Origin: Streptomyces sclerotialus
GTDB taxonomy: Bacteria; Actinomycetota; Actinomycetes; Streptomycetales; Streptomycetaceae
Direction of reading: 5' to 3'
NCBI GenBank assembly: GCA_000719105.1
Contig: JODX01000017.1
Location: 62,001-126,000, forward strand
DNA: 64,000 nucleotides
The notes below the pieces were generated by a model. The model ran no database searches, was not told the DNA's origin, and was given only the letters and a program-made list of their open reading frames with translations. Of this stretch, positions 9,469-19,518 are shown in pieces. Position 1 is the stretch's first letter. Every line of letters starts with the position of its first letter. The position numbers were made by a program, and so were the translations under genes.

Positions 9469-9531
9469 GGGAGCCTCCGTGGCCGTGTGCTTGCGGGCTG
9501 CGGATAGCTAACGCCCAACGGCGACAACGAG

Positions 9532-9546
9532 TCAACACTTTGTTGA
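9532..9546. promoter_or_regulatory. Candidate operator of the urate operon
   Basis: TCAACACTTTGTTGA is a 15-bp dyad with 6-bp arms around CTT, about 64 bp upstream of the uraD start, in an unusually AT-rich patch. Its form fits a dimeric repressor. No matching copy was noticed elsewhere in the window, and it differs from the AllR-like boxes at 10347 and 14644. Confidence 0.5.
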
Positions 9547-9629
9547 AAAATCGGTGTTACGAAGAAGATCAGCCGGAGTGGAGGGAGAACTCCGCCCGCT
9601 TCAGGCGGTTCGGGCCCCCTTCCGGCGGC

Positions 9630-10016
9630 TCAGGCCTGCTTCTCGCGGTTGAGGTAGTTGTAGACGGTGAAGCGGCTCACGCCGAGCGCGGTCGCGACGG
9701 TCTCCACGCCGTGCCGCACGGAGAAGGCGCCGCGCGCCTCCAGCACCCGTACGACCTCCTGCTTGGCCTTGCGGTCCAGTTCGGGCAGCGGTCTGCCCTG
9801 CTTGCGCTCCATCGCGGCGAGGATGTGATCCAGCGACTCGGCGAGCTGCGGCAGCCGTACGGCCACGACGTCGGCACCCTCCCAGGACAGCACCACGTCG
9901 TCGGGGCCGGCCTCGCCGGGCGGGACCAGCTCGCCGCCCATGGCGTCGACCAGCGGCTTGACCGCGGCGACGAAGGGATCGTTCGCGTCGCCGGTCGTCG
10001 GGGCCATCGGGGTCAC
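9630..10016 (-). CDS. Small HTH protein with YheO/DauR-like C-terminal domain
   Basis: This is a 128-residue protein. The C-terminal third, RHGVETVATALGVSRFTVYN followed by YLNREK, closely resembles the HTH domain of YheO/DauR-type regulators, which pairs a short helix-turn-helix with a final VYNYL motif. The N-terminal 75 residues have no recognisable ligand domain and are shorter than the PAS-like domain of full-length YheO proteins. The GTG at 10016 overlaps the stop of the upstream DUF77-like gene in GTGA, so the two are translationally coupled. An ATG nine bases further in is an alternative start. Its position between the urate operon and the glyoxylate genes suggests that it regulates one or both; this is inference. 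Confidence 0.7.
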   Translation of the reverse strand: MTPMAPTTGDANDPFVAAVKPLVDAMGGELVPPGEAGPDDVVLSWEGADVVAVRLPQLAESLDHILAAMERKQGRPLPELDRKAKQEVVRVLEARGAFSVRHGVETVATALGVSRFTVYNYLNREKQA

Positions 10017-10264
10017 CCCTCACCCTCGGCGATGACGTTGACCTGGAGCGAGACACGGGTCGCGCCCGCGTCCAGAGCCTTGCGCAGCAGCGCGTCGACC
10101 GCGGTGAGCACCGCGTCGGAGCCCCCCTCGGCCGTGTTGCCGAACGGGCCCACATCCACGGCGTCCAGGTCGGCGCCCTCGACGACCTCGCGGGCGACCA
10201 GCGCGTGCCGGGGCGGCTCGTCGAGATCGAAGGGCTCGGTCGTGAACTCCACTCTCAGTCGCAC
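10013..10264 (-). CDS. DUF77/MTH1187-like small protein (putative thiamine- or ligand-binding)
   Basis: This 83-residue protein resembles the DUF77/MTH1187 family of small ferredoxin-fold proteins, several of which bind thiamine-like ligands. The resemblance is a beta strand VEFTTEPF at the start, then VGPFGNTAEGGSDAVLTAVD and a closing strand TRVSLQVNVI. The family has the same order, with a PMGT..EG turn and a final VxTxIKID strand. The start is a GTG at 10264 with AAGG upstream. It is the first gene of a two-gene unit with the small HTH protein and may supply the ligand-sensing half. The family call is by motif only; I would not assign a ligand. Confidence 0.55.
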   Translation of the reverse strand: MRLRVEFTTEPFDLDEPPRHALVAREVVEGADLDAVDVGPFGNTAEGGSDAVLTAVDALLRKALDAGATRVSLQVNVIAEGEG

Positions 10265-10346
10265 ACGGCGACCTTAACGGACAGGGCGGCACCCCCTTGA
10301 CAAGCCTCCCGGCCCCCGGGCAGCCTTTCCGTACAGCAGAACTAAA

Positions 10347-10363
10347 CTTCCGCAATACGGAAG
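10347..10363. promoter_or_regulatory. AllR-like operator upstream of hyi (site A)
   Basis: CTTCCGCAATACGGAAG is a dyad with 6-bp arms and a 5-bp spacer, 59 bp upstream of hyi and 83 bp upstream of the divergent DUF77-like gene. The same 16 bases recur upstream of gcl. In S. coelicolor the IclR-type repressor AllR controls gcl and hyi through a palindrome, so this is the natural candidate; the identification is inferred. Confidence 0.75.
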
Positions 10364-10421
10364 CACCGGAGACGCCGCGGAAGTAACGGAAGCGAGCAAG
10401 TGGAAGGGAGCTCCGCGCCCC

Positions 10422-11243
10422 ATGGGATTCGCAGAGCAGCGCTTCACCGTCAACCTGTCGATCCTCTTCACGGAACTCCCGCTCCTGGAGCGCCCCGCGG
10501 CCGCCGCCGCGGCCGGCTTCACCGCGGTCGAGCTGTGGTGGCCCTGGGTCGACTCCCCCACCCCCGGGCAGTCCGAGCTCGACGCCCTGCGCAAGGCCGT
10601 CCAGGACGCGGGCGTACAGCTCACGGGCCTCAACTTCTACGCCGGGCGACTGCCGGGTCCCGACCGGGGCGCACTGTCGGTCCCGGGTGAGCTGTCGGAG
10701 AGGTTCCGCGCCAACATCGACGTGGCCGCCGGCCTCGCCGCGTCCCTCGGCTGCACGGCGCTCAACGCCCTGTACGGCAACCGCGTCGAGGGCACCGACC
10801 CGGCCGGGCAGGACGCGCTCGCGCTGGAGAACCTGGTCCTCGCGGCCCGGGCCGCCGACCGGATCGGCGCGGTGCTGCTGATCGAGGCGCTGAACGAGCC
10901 GGAGTCACCGCTCTACCCGCTGGTCTCGGCCCCGGCCGCCGTCGACGTCGTCGACAAGGTCAACGAGGCCTCCGGGCTGGGCAACGCGCGCTTCCTCATG
11001 GACCTCTACCACCTGTCCATGAACGGCGAGGACCTGCCGCAGGTGATCGAGCGGTACGCCGCGAAGACCGGCCACGTGCAGATCGCCGACAACCCGGGAC
11101 GCGGCGCCCCCGGCACCGGGACGCTCCCCCTGGAGGACCTCCTCGACCGGCTCGGCAAGGCCGGTTACGAGGGCCGGGTGGGCCTGGAGTACAAGCCGGG
11201 CGACCGGCCGAGCGCCGAGGCCTTCGACTGGCTGTCCCGCTGA
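10422..11243 (+). CDS. hyi: Hydroxypyruvate isomerase
   Basis: This 273-residue TIM-barrel protein of the xylose-isomerase-like family interconverts hydroxypyruvate and tartronate semialdehyde. It begins with the characteristic FTVNLSILFTELPLLERP strand and has the metal/active-site stretches LIEALNEPESPLYPL, FLMDLYHLSMNGED and GHVQIADNPGRGAPGTG, then GLEYKPGD near the end. A GGAAGGGAG site precedes the ATG. It lies 44 bp upstream of the tartronate semialdehyde reductase gene in the same orientation, so the two form an operon. An AllR-like box is in the promoter. Work on S. coelicolor links overexpression of hyi in an allR mutant to loss of antibiotic production. Confidence 0.92.
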   Translation: MGFAEQRFTVNLSILFTELPLLERPAAAAAAGFTAVELWWPWVDSPTPGQSELDALRKAVQDAGVQLTGLNFYAGRLPGPDRGALSVPGELSERFRANIDVAAGLAASLGCTALNALYGNRVEGTDPAGQDALALENLVLAARAADRIGAVLLIEALNEPESPLYPLVSAPAAVDVVDKVNEASGLGNARFLMDLYHLSMNGEDLPQVIERYAAKTGHVQIADNPGRGAPGTGTLPLEDLLDRLGKAGYEGRVGLEYKPGDRPSAEAFDWLSR

Positions 11244-11287
11244 CCACCGGCCGCCCCGCCGGTCCCCGTACGTACGAGAGGCATGCG

Positions 11288-12187
11288 ATGAGCGACACGA
11301 GCACACTTCCCAAGATCGCCTGGATCGGCCTCGGCATCATGGGCTCCCCCATGTCCGAGAACCTGATCAAGGCGGGTTACGAGGTCACCGGCTTCACGCT
11401 GGAGCGGGAGAAGCTGGACCGCCTGGCGGCCGCCGGCGGCACCGCGGCCGGCTCGATCGCCGAGGCGGTCCGGGACGCCGACGTGATCATCACGATGGTG
11501 CCCGCCTCCCCGCAGGTCGAGGCGATCGCCTACGGACCCGACGGCATCCTGGAGAACGCCCGGTCCGGGGCACTGCTGATCGACATGTCCTCCATCACCC
11601 CGCAGACCTCCATCGACCTGGCGAAGGCGGCGCGGGACAAGGGCGTCCGGGTCCTGGACGCACCCGTGTCCGGCGGCGAGGCGGGCGCCGTCGAGGCCGT
11701 GCTGTCCATCATGGTCGGCGGTGAGCAGGCCGACTTCGACGCGGCGAAGCCGGTCTTCGACGCGCTCGGCAGGACCATCGTGCTGTGCGGTCCGCACGGC
11801 TCGGGCCAGACCGTGAAGGCCGCCAACCAGCTCATCGTCGCCGTCAACATCCAGGCGTGCGCCGAGGCCGTGGTCTTCCTGGAGAAGTCGGGCGTGGACC
11901 TCAAGGCGGCCCTGGACGTCCTGGGCGGCGGCCTGGCCGGCTCCACCGTGCTGACGCGGAAGAAGGACAACTTCCTCACCCGCGACTTCAAGCCCGGCTT
12001 CCGCATCGACCTGCACCACAAGGACATGGGCATCGTCACGGACGCGGCCCGCGCCGTGGGCGCCGCCCTCCCCGTCGGCGCGGTCGTCGCCCAGCTCGTC
12101 GCCAGCCTGCGGGCCCAGGGCGACGGCGGCCTGGACCACTCGGCCCTGCTGCGGGCCGTGGAGCGCCTCTCCGGCGACCGGGTCTGA
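11288..12187 (+). CDS. glxR: 2-hydroxy-3-oxopropionate (tartronate semialdehyde) reductase
   Basis: This 299-residue beta-hydroxyacid dehydrogenase reduces tartronate semialdehyde to D-glycerate with NAD(P)H. The Rossmann motif IGLGIMGSPMSENLIKAGY is at residues 15-33, the substrate loop is APVSGGEAGAVEAVLSIMVGG, and the catalytic lysine lies in GQTVKAANQLIV. The C-terminal helical domain (FRIDLHHKDMGIVTDAA) is complete. It follows hyi by 44 bp with GAGAGG ahead of the ATG. Together with Gcl it makes the glycerate pathway from glyoxylate, the product of allantoin breakdown. Confidence 0.93.
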   Translation: MSDTSTLPKIAWIGLGIMGSPMSENLIKAGYEVTGFTLEREKLDRLAAAGGTAAGSIAEAVRDADVIITMVPASPQVEAIAYGPDGILENARSGALLIDMSSITPQTSIDLAKAARDKGVRVLDAPVSGGEAGAVEAVLSIMVGGEQADFDAAKPVFDALGRTIVLCGPHGSGQTVKAANQLIVAVNIQACAEAVVFLEKSGVDLKAALDVLGGGLAGSTVLTRKKDNFLTRDFKPGFRIDLHHKDMGIVTDAARAVGAALPVGAVVAQLVASLRAQGDGGLDHSALLRAVERLSGDRV

Positions 12188-12204
12188 TCCCGCCCCCGAG
12201 AACC

Positions 12205-12262
12205 CCGGGCGGCGCGGGCGCTGACACCAGTCCTGTCGCGCCCAGGCGCCCGCGCCGCCCGG
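12205..12262 (+). terminator. Terminator of hyi-glxR
   Basis: A perfect 17-bp stem starts 18 bp after the glxR stop codon (arms 12205-12221 and 12246-12262). The 24-nt loop itself contains GACA/TGTC. There is no T-run. Confidence 0.75.
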
Positions 12263-12276
12263 AACCAGGTACGACC

Positions 12277-12314
12277 GTCCGCTCCCGTACGCACCTGTAC
12301 GTACGGGAGCGGAC
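12277..12314. terminator. Second perfect stem-loop in the glxR/gcl intergenic region
   Basis: A 15-bp perfect stem, GTCCGCTCCCGTACG with its complement at 12300-12314, encloses an 8-nt loop. It follows the first terminator closely and could be a back-up or bidirectional terminator. Confidence 0.55.
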
Positions 12315-12341
12315 ATATCCCGACAGCGGACGTATCCCGTC
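12308..12341. repeat. 17-bp tandem duplication
   Basis: AGCGGACATATCCCGAC is followed at once by AGCGGACGTATCCCGTC (15 of 17 identical). The first copy overlaps the right arm of the preceding hairpin. No function is evident. Confidence 0.6.
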
Positions 12342-12702
12342 TACGAAACCCTCAAATCAAGCTCTGAAGACGCGCCCGGAGGCTTCAACTGCCCCCGGGC
12401 GCGGGCACATTCTCGTCACACGGGGCCCGCCGGCACGGGGGCGGCGGGCCCCGGCAACGGGGGAACAACGGGGACCACGGGGGAACACGGGGGACCCTTG
12501 GCAGCAGTGCGACGAAGCGGCTCGCCTCGGGCGAGGTCGCACCGCTGCGGGGCGAGAGCCCCGCGCCACCGCGGCGGCCGCCGGGCCCGTCCCGCATCCG
12601 CGGGACAGGGCACCGACGCCGGCCGGGCGGAGCACGGACGCACGGGGGCGTCCGGGGCGCGGGGCGCCCCCTGCACTGCATGCACTTCGGACATGGTGAC
12701 GG
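12342..12702. other. Non-coding convergent intergenic DNA
   Basis: About 360 bases between the hyi-glxR and gcl units carry no supported gene. The sequence is C/G-run rich and contains another stem (GGGGCCCGCC with GGCGGGCCCC, about 12422-12453). Several frames are open merely because of base composition. Confidence 0.4.
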
Positions 12703-12742
12703 CGGAAGGAGCGGCCCACCGAGAGGTGGGCCGCCCCTTCCG
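12703..12742 (-). terminator. Terminator of gcl
   Basis: A long stem with one internal mismatch (CGGAAGG and GCGGCCCACC pairing with GGTGGGCCGC and CCTTCCG) is closed by a GAGA loop. It lies 14 bp beyond the gcl stop codon. Confidence 0.8.
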
Positions 12743-12755
12743 TACGAGCTACGCG

Positions 12756-14540
<1,785 letters not shown>

Positions 14541-14643
14541 TTTTCGTCCTCCTGCTTCGACTGCCGGCTGCCGGACTCGCTCCTCCGTCGCGCCCCGCGG
14601 AGAACTCTGATCCGTATCGGTTCCTGTCCCGCACTGCTTATAT

Positions 14644-14681
14644 CTTCCGCAATACGGAAACTAACTTTTACTATCTGGAAG
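14644..14681. promoter_or_regulatory. AllR-like operators upstream of gcl (sites B1 and B2)
   Basis: Site B1 (14644-14660, CTTCCGCAATACGGAAA) matches site A at 16 of 17 positions. Site B2 (14663-14681, AACTTTTACTATCTGGAAG) is a degenerate copy that keeps both outer arms. The centres are 20 bp apart, about two helix turns, which suits cooperative binding. The pair is about 104-140 bp upstream of the gcl start codon. Confidence 0.72.
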
Positions 14682-14842
14682 CAATCTAGGAGGCGGGGTC
14701 GGGGGCGTCAAGAGCGGTGTCCGTCGTCACGCGGTGGACCGGGCGTCGGTATCCGGCCGTTCGGGTGTTGGAGCGGCCCTCGCTGGAGCACGATGGAAGG
14801 GCTGTCCGGGCGTTCCTCGGTGGAGCGGAGTGGAGTTGAGCC

Positions 14843-15703
14843 ATGGCCGAGAGCATCCCGGTGCAGTGTCCTGGTTGCCGGCGCGAGCACCGGTACACGG
14901 CACCGGCCTATCCCTGCGCGTGCGGCGCGCCCGTCAGCCCACCGCTGGACCCGCTCGGCACCGCCACCGCCGTCACCCACCGCACCTGGGACGAGGACTG
15001 GATCACCGTCCGCTGCACGGCCTGCGACCGCGAGGACCAGTGGCCCCAGCCGGAGTTGGGCTGCCCCTGCGGCACCCTCGTCCGGGTGCCCGTCACGGTG
15101 ACCTCACGCCCGCTGCGCGCGCGGGAGCGACGCGACCACGGCACGCTCGGCAGACCGGGCGCCCTCGCCTCCCAGGCCGGGGCCGCCTCCAGTGGGCCCG
15201 GCGAGTGCCCCGGCACTGCCGGGGCTGACGGCGCTCCCGGCACGGAAGGCCAGGCCGAACACGCCGAACAGGCCGAACAGGCCGAACAGACAGATCAGAC
15301 CGACCGGACCGTGCCTCTCCCCCGCCCCGCCTTCCACCCCGTCACGATCCGCACCGCGCGCGACGCGGTCACCGCCGCCGCGCTCTACTTGCGCTGGCTG
15401 GGCTACCGGGACATCCGCCGGGCGGACCAGCGCCCGCCGTCCGGCATCGGGCTCGCCGCGCGGGGCATCGTGGCCCAGGTGGACCCCACCGTGCGCCCCG
15501 CCACACCGCGCGACGTCGAGTGCCTGTGGCTGACGGCGATGACGGAGTCGGCGGGCTGCGTGTACTTCTCCCTGGCGGGATACGACCCCGAGGCCCGCAG
15601 CCGCGCCGACTCCCTCGGCATCGCCCTCTTCGTCCTGGACCTCACGGGCACACCCCAGCCGGTGAACGGCCCGGCGAGCGAGCTGATCTCCAGCGGGGCG
15701 TGA
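14843..15703 (+). CDS. Zinc-ribbon protein with a restriction-endonuclease-like C-terminal domain
   Basis: This is a 286-residue protein in three parts. Residues 1-85 hold two treble-Cys zinc-ribbon units (CPGCRREH...CACGAP and CTACDRED...CPCGTL). Residues about 90-155 are low-complexity and end in repeated AEQ/DQT units (AEHAEQAEQAEQTDQTD). Residues 160-275 (DAVTAAALYLRWLGYRD, GLAARGIVAQVDP, then VECLWLTAM and a Rossmann-like SLGIALFVLDL) resemble the Mrr-type nuclease fold, but the expected Asp-x-Lys catalytic set is not clear; there is QVDP where QxK is expected. I infer a DNA- or nucleic-acid-related protein that may have lost catalysis. It is a single gene with a CCATGG start context and no strong Shine-Dalgarno. 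Confidence 0.75.
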   Translation: MAESIPVQCPGCRREHRYTAPAYPCACGAPVSPPLDPLGTATAVTHRTWDEDWITVRCTACDREDQWPQPELGCPCGTLVRVPVTVTSRPLRARERRDHGTLGRPGALASQAGAASSGPGECPGTAGADGAPGTEGQAEHAEQAEQAEQTDQTDRTVPLPRPAFHPVTIRTARDAVTAAALYLRWLGYRDIRRADQRPPSGIGLAARGIVAQVDPTVRPATPRDVECLWLTAMTESAGCVYFSLAGYDPEARSRADSLGIALFVLDLTGTPQPVNGPASELISSGA

Positions 15704-15775
15704 GCCGGACTCCCGGGCCACGCACGCCCCGGAAAGCGCGGGACAACCCCGCGGTGCTGCACGGACACTCCCCGC

Positions 15776-15880
15776 ATGCGCACCTCACACATCCGTGCCG
15801 CCGGCCTCGACGACCAGCCCGTCCTCCAGGAGATCGAGCAGGTGACGGTCCTGACCGCCCCGGCCGCGGCGGACGGCTGA
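15776..15880 (+). pseudogene. 34-codon frame resembling a GNAT N-terminus
   Basis: The translation begins MRTSHIRAAGLDDQPVLQEI, like the first strand and helix of GNAT acetyltransferases (IRxAxxDDxPxLxEI), and then stops after 34 codons. It lacks the acetyl-CoA-binding part. It is either a decayed remnant or a chance frame. Confidence 0.25.
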
Positions 15881-15936
15881 CCGGCCGTGCCCGTCCGGCC
15901 GCCGCTCCTCCCCTCCTCCCCTCCCCCGCTCCCCCG

Positions 15937-17559
15937 CTATTCGGCCGCGTACCTCTCCCGCAGCTCGACCTTGCGCACCTTGCCCGACACCGTCATCGGG
16001 AACGCCTCCAGGATCCGCACCCGGCTGGGGATCTTGTAGTGGGCGAGCCGGCCCTCGCAGAACGCCCGCACCTCCTCCCCGCTGGGCGGGTCACCGGGGT
16101 CGCGCGGGATCACGCAGGCCAGCACCTCTTCGCCGTATCTCTCGTGCGGCACACCCACGACCTGAACGTCGGCGATCTTCGGGTGGGCGTACAGGAACTC
16201 CTCGATCTCGCGGGGGTAGATGTTCTCGCCGCCCCGGATGATCATGTCCTTGATACGGCCGACGATCTCGGCGTACCCGTCCTCGCGCAGCACGGCGAGG
16301 TCGCCGGTGTGCATCCAGCGGCCCGCGTCGATCACCTCCGCGGTCTTCTCGGGTTCGTCCCAGTAGCCGAGCATCACGCTGTACCCGCGGGTGCACAGCT
16401 CTCCTGCCGTACCGCGCGGCAGCGTCACCCCGCTCACCGGGTCGACCACCTTGACCTCGATGTGCGGCAGGACGCGGCCCACCGTGCCGGTGCGGTTCTC
16501 CAGGTCGTCGTCCCGGCGCGTCTGGAGCGAGACCGGGGACGTCTCCGTCATGCCGTAGCAGATGGACACCTCGGCCATGTGCATCTCGGCGACCACCCGC
16601 TTCATCACCTCCACCGGGCAGGGCGAGCCCGCCATGATGCCGGTGCGGAGCGAGGAGAGGTCGTACGCCGCGAAGTCCGGGAGGTTCAGCTCCGCGATGA
16701 ACATGGTCGGGACGCCGTACAGCGAGGTGCACCGCTCCTGCTGGACCGCCCGCAGGGTGGCCGCGGGGTCGAAGGACGGGGCGGGGATGACGATGCAGGC
16801 GCCGTGGGACGTGGCACCCAGGTTGCCCATGACCATGCCGAAGCAGTGGTAGAAGGGCACGGGCAGACAGACCCGGTCGTGCTCCGTGTAGCCGATGGTT
16901 CGGCCCACCCAGTAGCCGTTGTTGAGGATGTTGTGGTGGGAGAGGGTGGCGCCCTTGGGGAAGCCGGTCGTGCCCGAGGTGTACTGGATGTTCACCGGGT
17001 CGTCGCAGCTCAACTCGGCGGCCGCAGCGGTCGGTCGCTCGTCCGGGATGGCGGCCGCCCCCGCGATCAGCCGGTCCCAGGACGGGTCGCCGATGTGGAA
17101 CGTCGCGCGCAGCGCGGGGCACTTGCCGCGCACCCGCTCGACCAGTGCCCGGTAGTCGCTGCCCTTGTGCTCCAGCGAGGCGACGAGCACCGAGACGCCG
17201 GCCTGGCGGAGGACGTACTCCAGCTCGTGGGCGCGGTAGGCGGGGTTGATGTTCACCATGATCGCGCCGATCCGGGCGGTGGCGTACTGGATCAGCACCC
17301 ACTCCGGGCAGTTGACCGCCCAGATGCCCACCCGGTCCCCCTTGGCGACGCCCTGGGCGAGCAGTCCGCGGGCCACCTCGTCCACCGCGGCGCCGAACTC
17401 CGCGTACGTCCAGCACCGCCCGGACGGCACGTCGACGAGGGCGTCGCGGTCGGGGTGGGCGGCGATCGCGCGGTCGAGGTTCGCGCCGATGGTGTCCCCC
17501 AGCAGCGCGGTCCCGCTGGTCCCGTGGGCGTAGGAGAGTCCGGCCGACGGAGCGGTCAC
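15937..17559 (-). CDS. AMP-binding fatty-acyl-CoA ligase
   Basis: This 540-residue adenylate-forming enzyme activates a carboxylic acid as acyl-AMP and then forms acyl-CoA. The ATP-binding loop [29 protein letters not shown], the hinge [13 protein letters not shown]...[34 protein letters not shown] and the C-terminal catalytic lysine in [14 protein letters not shown] are all present. The acid-binding pocket looks like that of medium/long-chain FadD-type ligases. The start is a GTG at 17559 overlapping the stop of the upstream ligase gene as GTGA, which indicates coupled translation. Two different ligases in one operon suggest handling of two acids or chain lengths; the true substrates are unknown. 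Confidence 0.92.
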   Translation of the reverse strand: MTAPSAGLSYAHGTSGTALLGDTIGANLDRAIAAHPDRDALVDVPSGRCWTYAEFGAAVDEVARGLLAQGVAKGDRVGIWAVNCPEWVLIQYATARIGAIMVNINPAYRAHELEYVLRQAGVSVLVASLEHKGSDYRALVERVRGKCPALRATFHIGDPSWDRLIAGAAAIPDERPTAAAAELSCDDPVNIQYTSGTTGFPKGATLSHHNILNNGYWVGRTIGYTEHDRVCLPVPFYHCFGMVMGNLGATSHGACIVIPAPSFDPAATLRAVQQERCTSLYGVPTMFIAELNLPDFAAYDLSSLRTGIMAGSPCPVEVMKRVVAEMHMAEVSICYGMTETSPVSLQTRRDDDLENRTGTVGRVLPHIEVKVVDPVSGVTLPRGTAGELCTRGYSVMLGYWDEPEKTAEVIDAGRWMHTGDLAVLREDGYAEIVGRIKDMIIRGGENIYPREIEEFLYAHPKIADVQVVGVPHERYGEEVLACVIPRDPGDPPSGEEVRAFCEGRLAHYKIPSRVRILEAFPMTVSGKVRKVELRERYAAE

Positions 17560-19235
17560 CGGACATCCTCCTCGCGGTACTCCGCGTCGGACCCCGCGGC
17601 CGTGGCCTCGCGCAGTTCGATGCGGCGGATCTTGCCGGAGACCGTCTTGGGCAGCGCCCCGAACTCCAGGCGGCGGATGCGCTTGTACGGTGCGAGGACC
17701 TGACGCGAGTGCTCGAAGAGCACCTTGGCGGTGTCGCGGCCCGGCTCCCAGCCCTCGGCCGGCACGATGTACGCCTTCGGCACCGCCAGCCGCAGCTCGT
17801 CCGGCGCCGGTACGACGGCCGCCTCGGCCACCGCCTCGTGCTCCAGCAGGGCGCTCTCCAGCTCGAACGGGCTGATCTTGTAGTCGCTGGCCTTGAAGAC
17901 GTCGTCGGCGCGGCCCACGTACGTGATGTACCCGTCCTCGTCCCGGACTCCGATGTCGCCGGTGCGGTAGTAGCCGCCGGCCATGACCTCGGCCGTACGG
18001 TCGGGGTCGCCGTGGTAGCCGGTCATCACGCCCACGGGCCCGTCCGACAGGTCGACGGCGATCTCGCCCTCCTGTACGCCCGCGGCGCCCGACACCGGGT
18101 CGAGGAGTTCGATCCGGAAGCCAGGGCCGGGACGGCCCATGGAGCCCGTCTTCAGTCTCTGGCCGGGGCTGTTGAAGACCTGGACGACCGTCTCCGTCTG
18201 CCCGAAGCCGTCCCGGATGGTCACGCCCCAGGCCCGGCGGACCTGCTCGATGACCTCGGGGTTGAGCGGCTCGCCCGCGGCGACGGCCTCGCGCGGCGGG
18301 GTGCTCAGCTGGGTCAGGTCGGCCTGGATGAGCATGCGCCAGACGGTCGGCGGGGCGCAGAACGTGGTGACGCCCCCGCGGTCCATCTCGGCCATCAGGC
18401 GGGTCGCGTCGAAGCGGGTGTAGTTGTGGATGAATACGGTCGCCTCGGCGTTCCAGGGGGCGAAGAGGTTCGACCAGGCGTGCTTGGCCCAGCCGGGCGA
18501 GGAGATGTTCAGGTGCACGTCCCCCGGGCGCAGACCGATCCAGTACATGGTCGTCAGGTGGCCGATGGGGTACGAGACGTGGGTGTGCTCGACGAGTTTC
18601 GGGCGGGCGGTCGTCCCGGAGGTGAAGTACAGCATCAGCGGGTCGCCCGCGTTGGTGGGGCCGGCGGGCGTGAACTCCGCGGGGGCGGCGGCCGTCTCCT
18701 CGTAGGCGTGCCAGCCGTCCGGGGCGCCGCCTACCGCGATCCGGGTGTAGCGGCCGGGTACGCCGTCGAACTTGGCGGTGTCCTCGGCGCGGACGACGAC
18801 GTGCCGTACGCGGCCCCGCTCGACGCGGTCGGTGAGGTCGGCGGTGCCGAGCAGCGGGGTGGCCGGGATGACGACGGCACCCAGCTTCATGGCGGCGAGC
18901 GCGGTCTCCCACAGTTCCACCTGGTTGCCCAGCATGACGAGGACGCGGTGGTCGGGGCGGACACCTCGGTCGCGCAGCCAGTTGGCCACCCGGTCGGAGC
19001 GCTCGGACATCGCGGCGAAGGAGGCGCGGGTCTCGGTGCCGTCCTCCTCGACGATGTGCAGGGCGGTGCGGTCGTTGCCGCGGGCGATGACGTCGAACCA
19101 GTCGAGCGCCCAGTTGAAGTACTCGGGGCGGGGCCAGGTGAAGTCCCGGTGGGCCGTGACGTAGTCCTCGCGGTGGGCCAGCAGGAAGTCCCGGGCCGCC
19201 CGGAACTCGTCCGTGGCGCTCGTGGGCACCGCCAT
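17556..19235 (-). CDS. Medium-chain acyl-CoA synthetase-like (ACSM type)
   Basis: This 559-residue adenylate-forming enzyme resembles ACSM/benzoate-type medium-chain acyl-CoA synthetases. It has an N-terminal [19 protein letters not shown] helix, the P-loop [17 protein letters not shown], then [65 protein letters not shown] and the lysine motif [21 protein letters not shown] precedes the ATG at 19235. It is the first gene of a two-gene unit, divergent from a LAL-type regulator with a 283-bp gap, which makes control by that regulator plausible but unproven. Confidence 0.92.
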   Translation of the reverse strand: MAVPTSATDEFRAARDFLLAHREDYVTAHRDFTWPRPEYFNWALDWFDVIARGNDRTALHIVEEDGTETRASFAAMSERSDRVANWLRDRGVRPDHRVLVMLGNQVELWETALAAMKLGAVVIPATPLLGTADLTDRVERGRVRHVVVRAEDTAKFDGVPGRYTRIAVGGAPDGWHAYEETAAAPAEFTPAGPTNAGDPLMLYFTSGTTARPKLVEHTHVSYPIGHLTTMYWIGLRPGDVHLNISSPGWAKHAWSNLFAPWNAEATVFIHNYTRFDATRLMAEMDRGGVTTFCAPPTVWRMLIQADLTQLSTPPREAVAAGEPLNPEVIEQVRRAWGVTIRDGFGQTETVVQVFNSPGQRLKTGSMGRPGPGFRIELLDPVSGAAGVQEGEIAVDLSDGPVGVMTGYHGDPDRTAEVMAGGYYRTGDIGVRDEDGYITYVGRADDVFKASDYKISPFELESALLEHEAVAEAAVVPAPDELRLAVPKAYIVPAEGWEPGRDTAKVLFEHSRQVLAPYKRIRRLEFGALPKTVSGKIRRIELREATAAGSDAEYREEDVR

Positions 19236-19518
19236 GTGTCCTCCTCCTCGTTGCCGTACGGGTTCCGGACATCGTGTAACGCGCGACGCGGGTCCCACCA
19301 CCCCCTGAACGGGGACGGACCTGCGGGAAGGACGTCGCGGGAAGCTGCGCACGGGGCCTTCACACGGGCGGCATATTCATGTACAACCCCTGTGAATTGC
19401 TCTATGCCGGGCCCGCCTTACCCACCTGTTGTTTCCCTCACCACGGCTTCCCTCCGAAATTCAAAGAGCCGTTGCCTAATATTGGCCCGGACACGACATG
19501 CGAGGGGAGCGGTGGACC

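Noticed and set aside
15520..17703. A 727-codon plus-strand frame
   Set aside because: It covers three unrelated genes in antisense and has no motif; codon-position bias in GC-rich DNA keeps such frames open.
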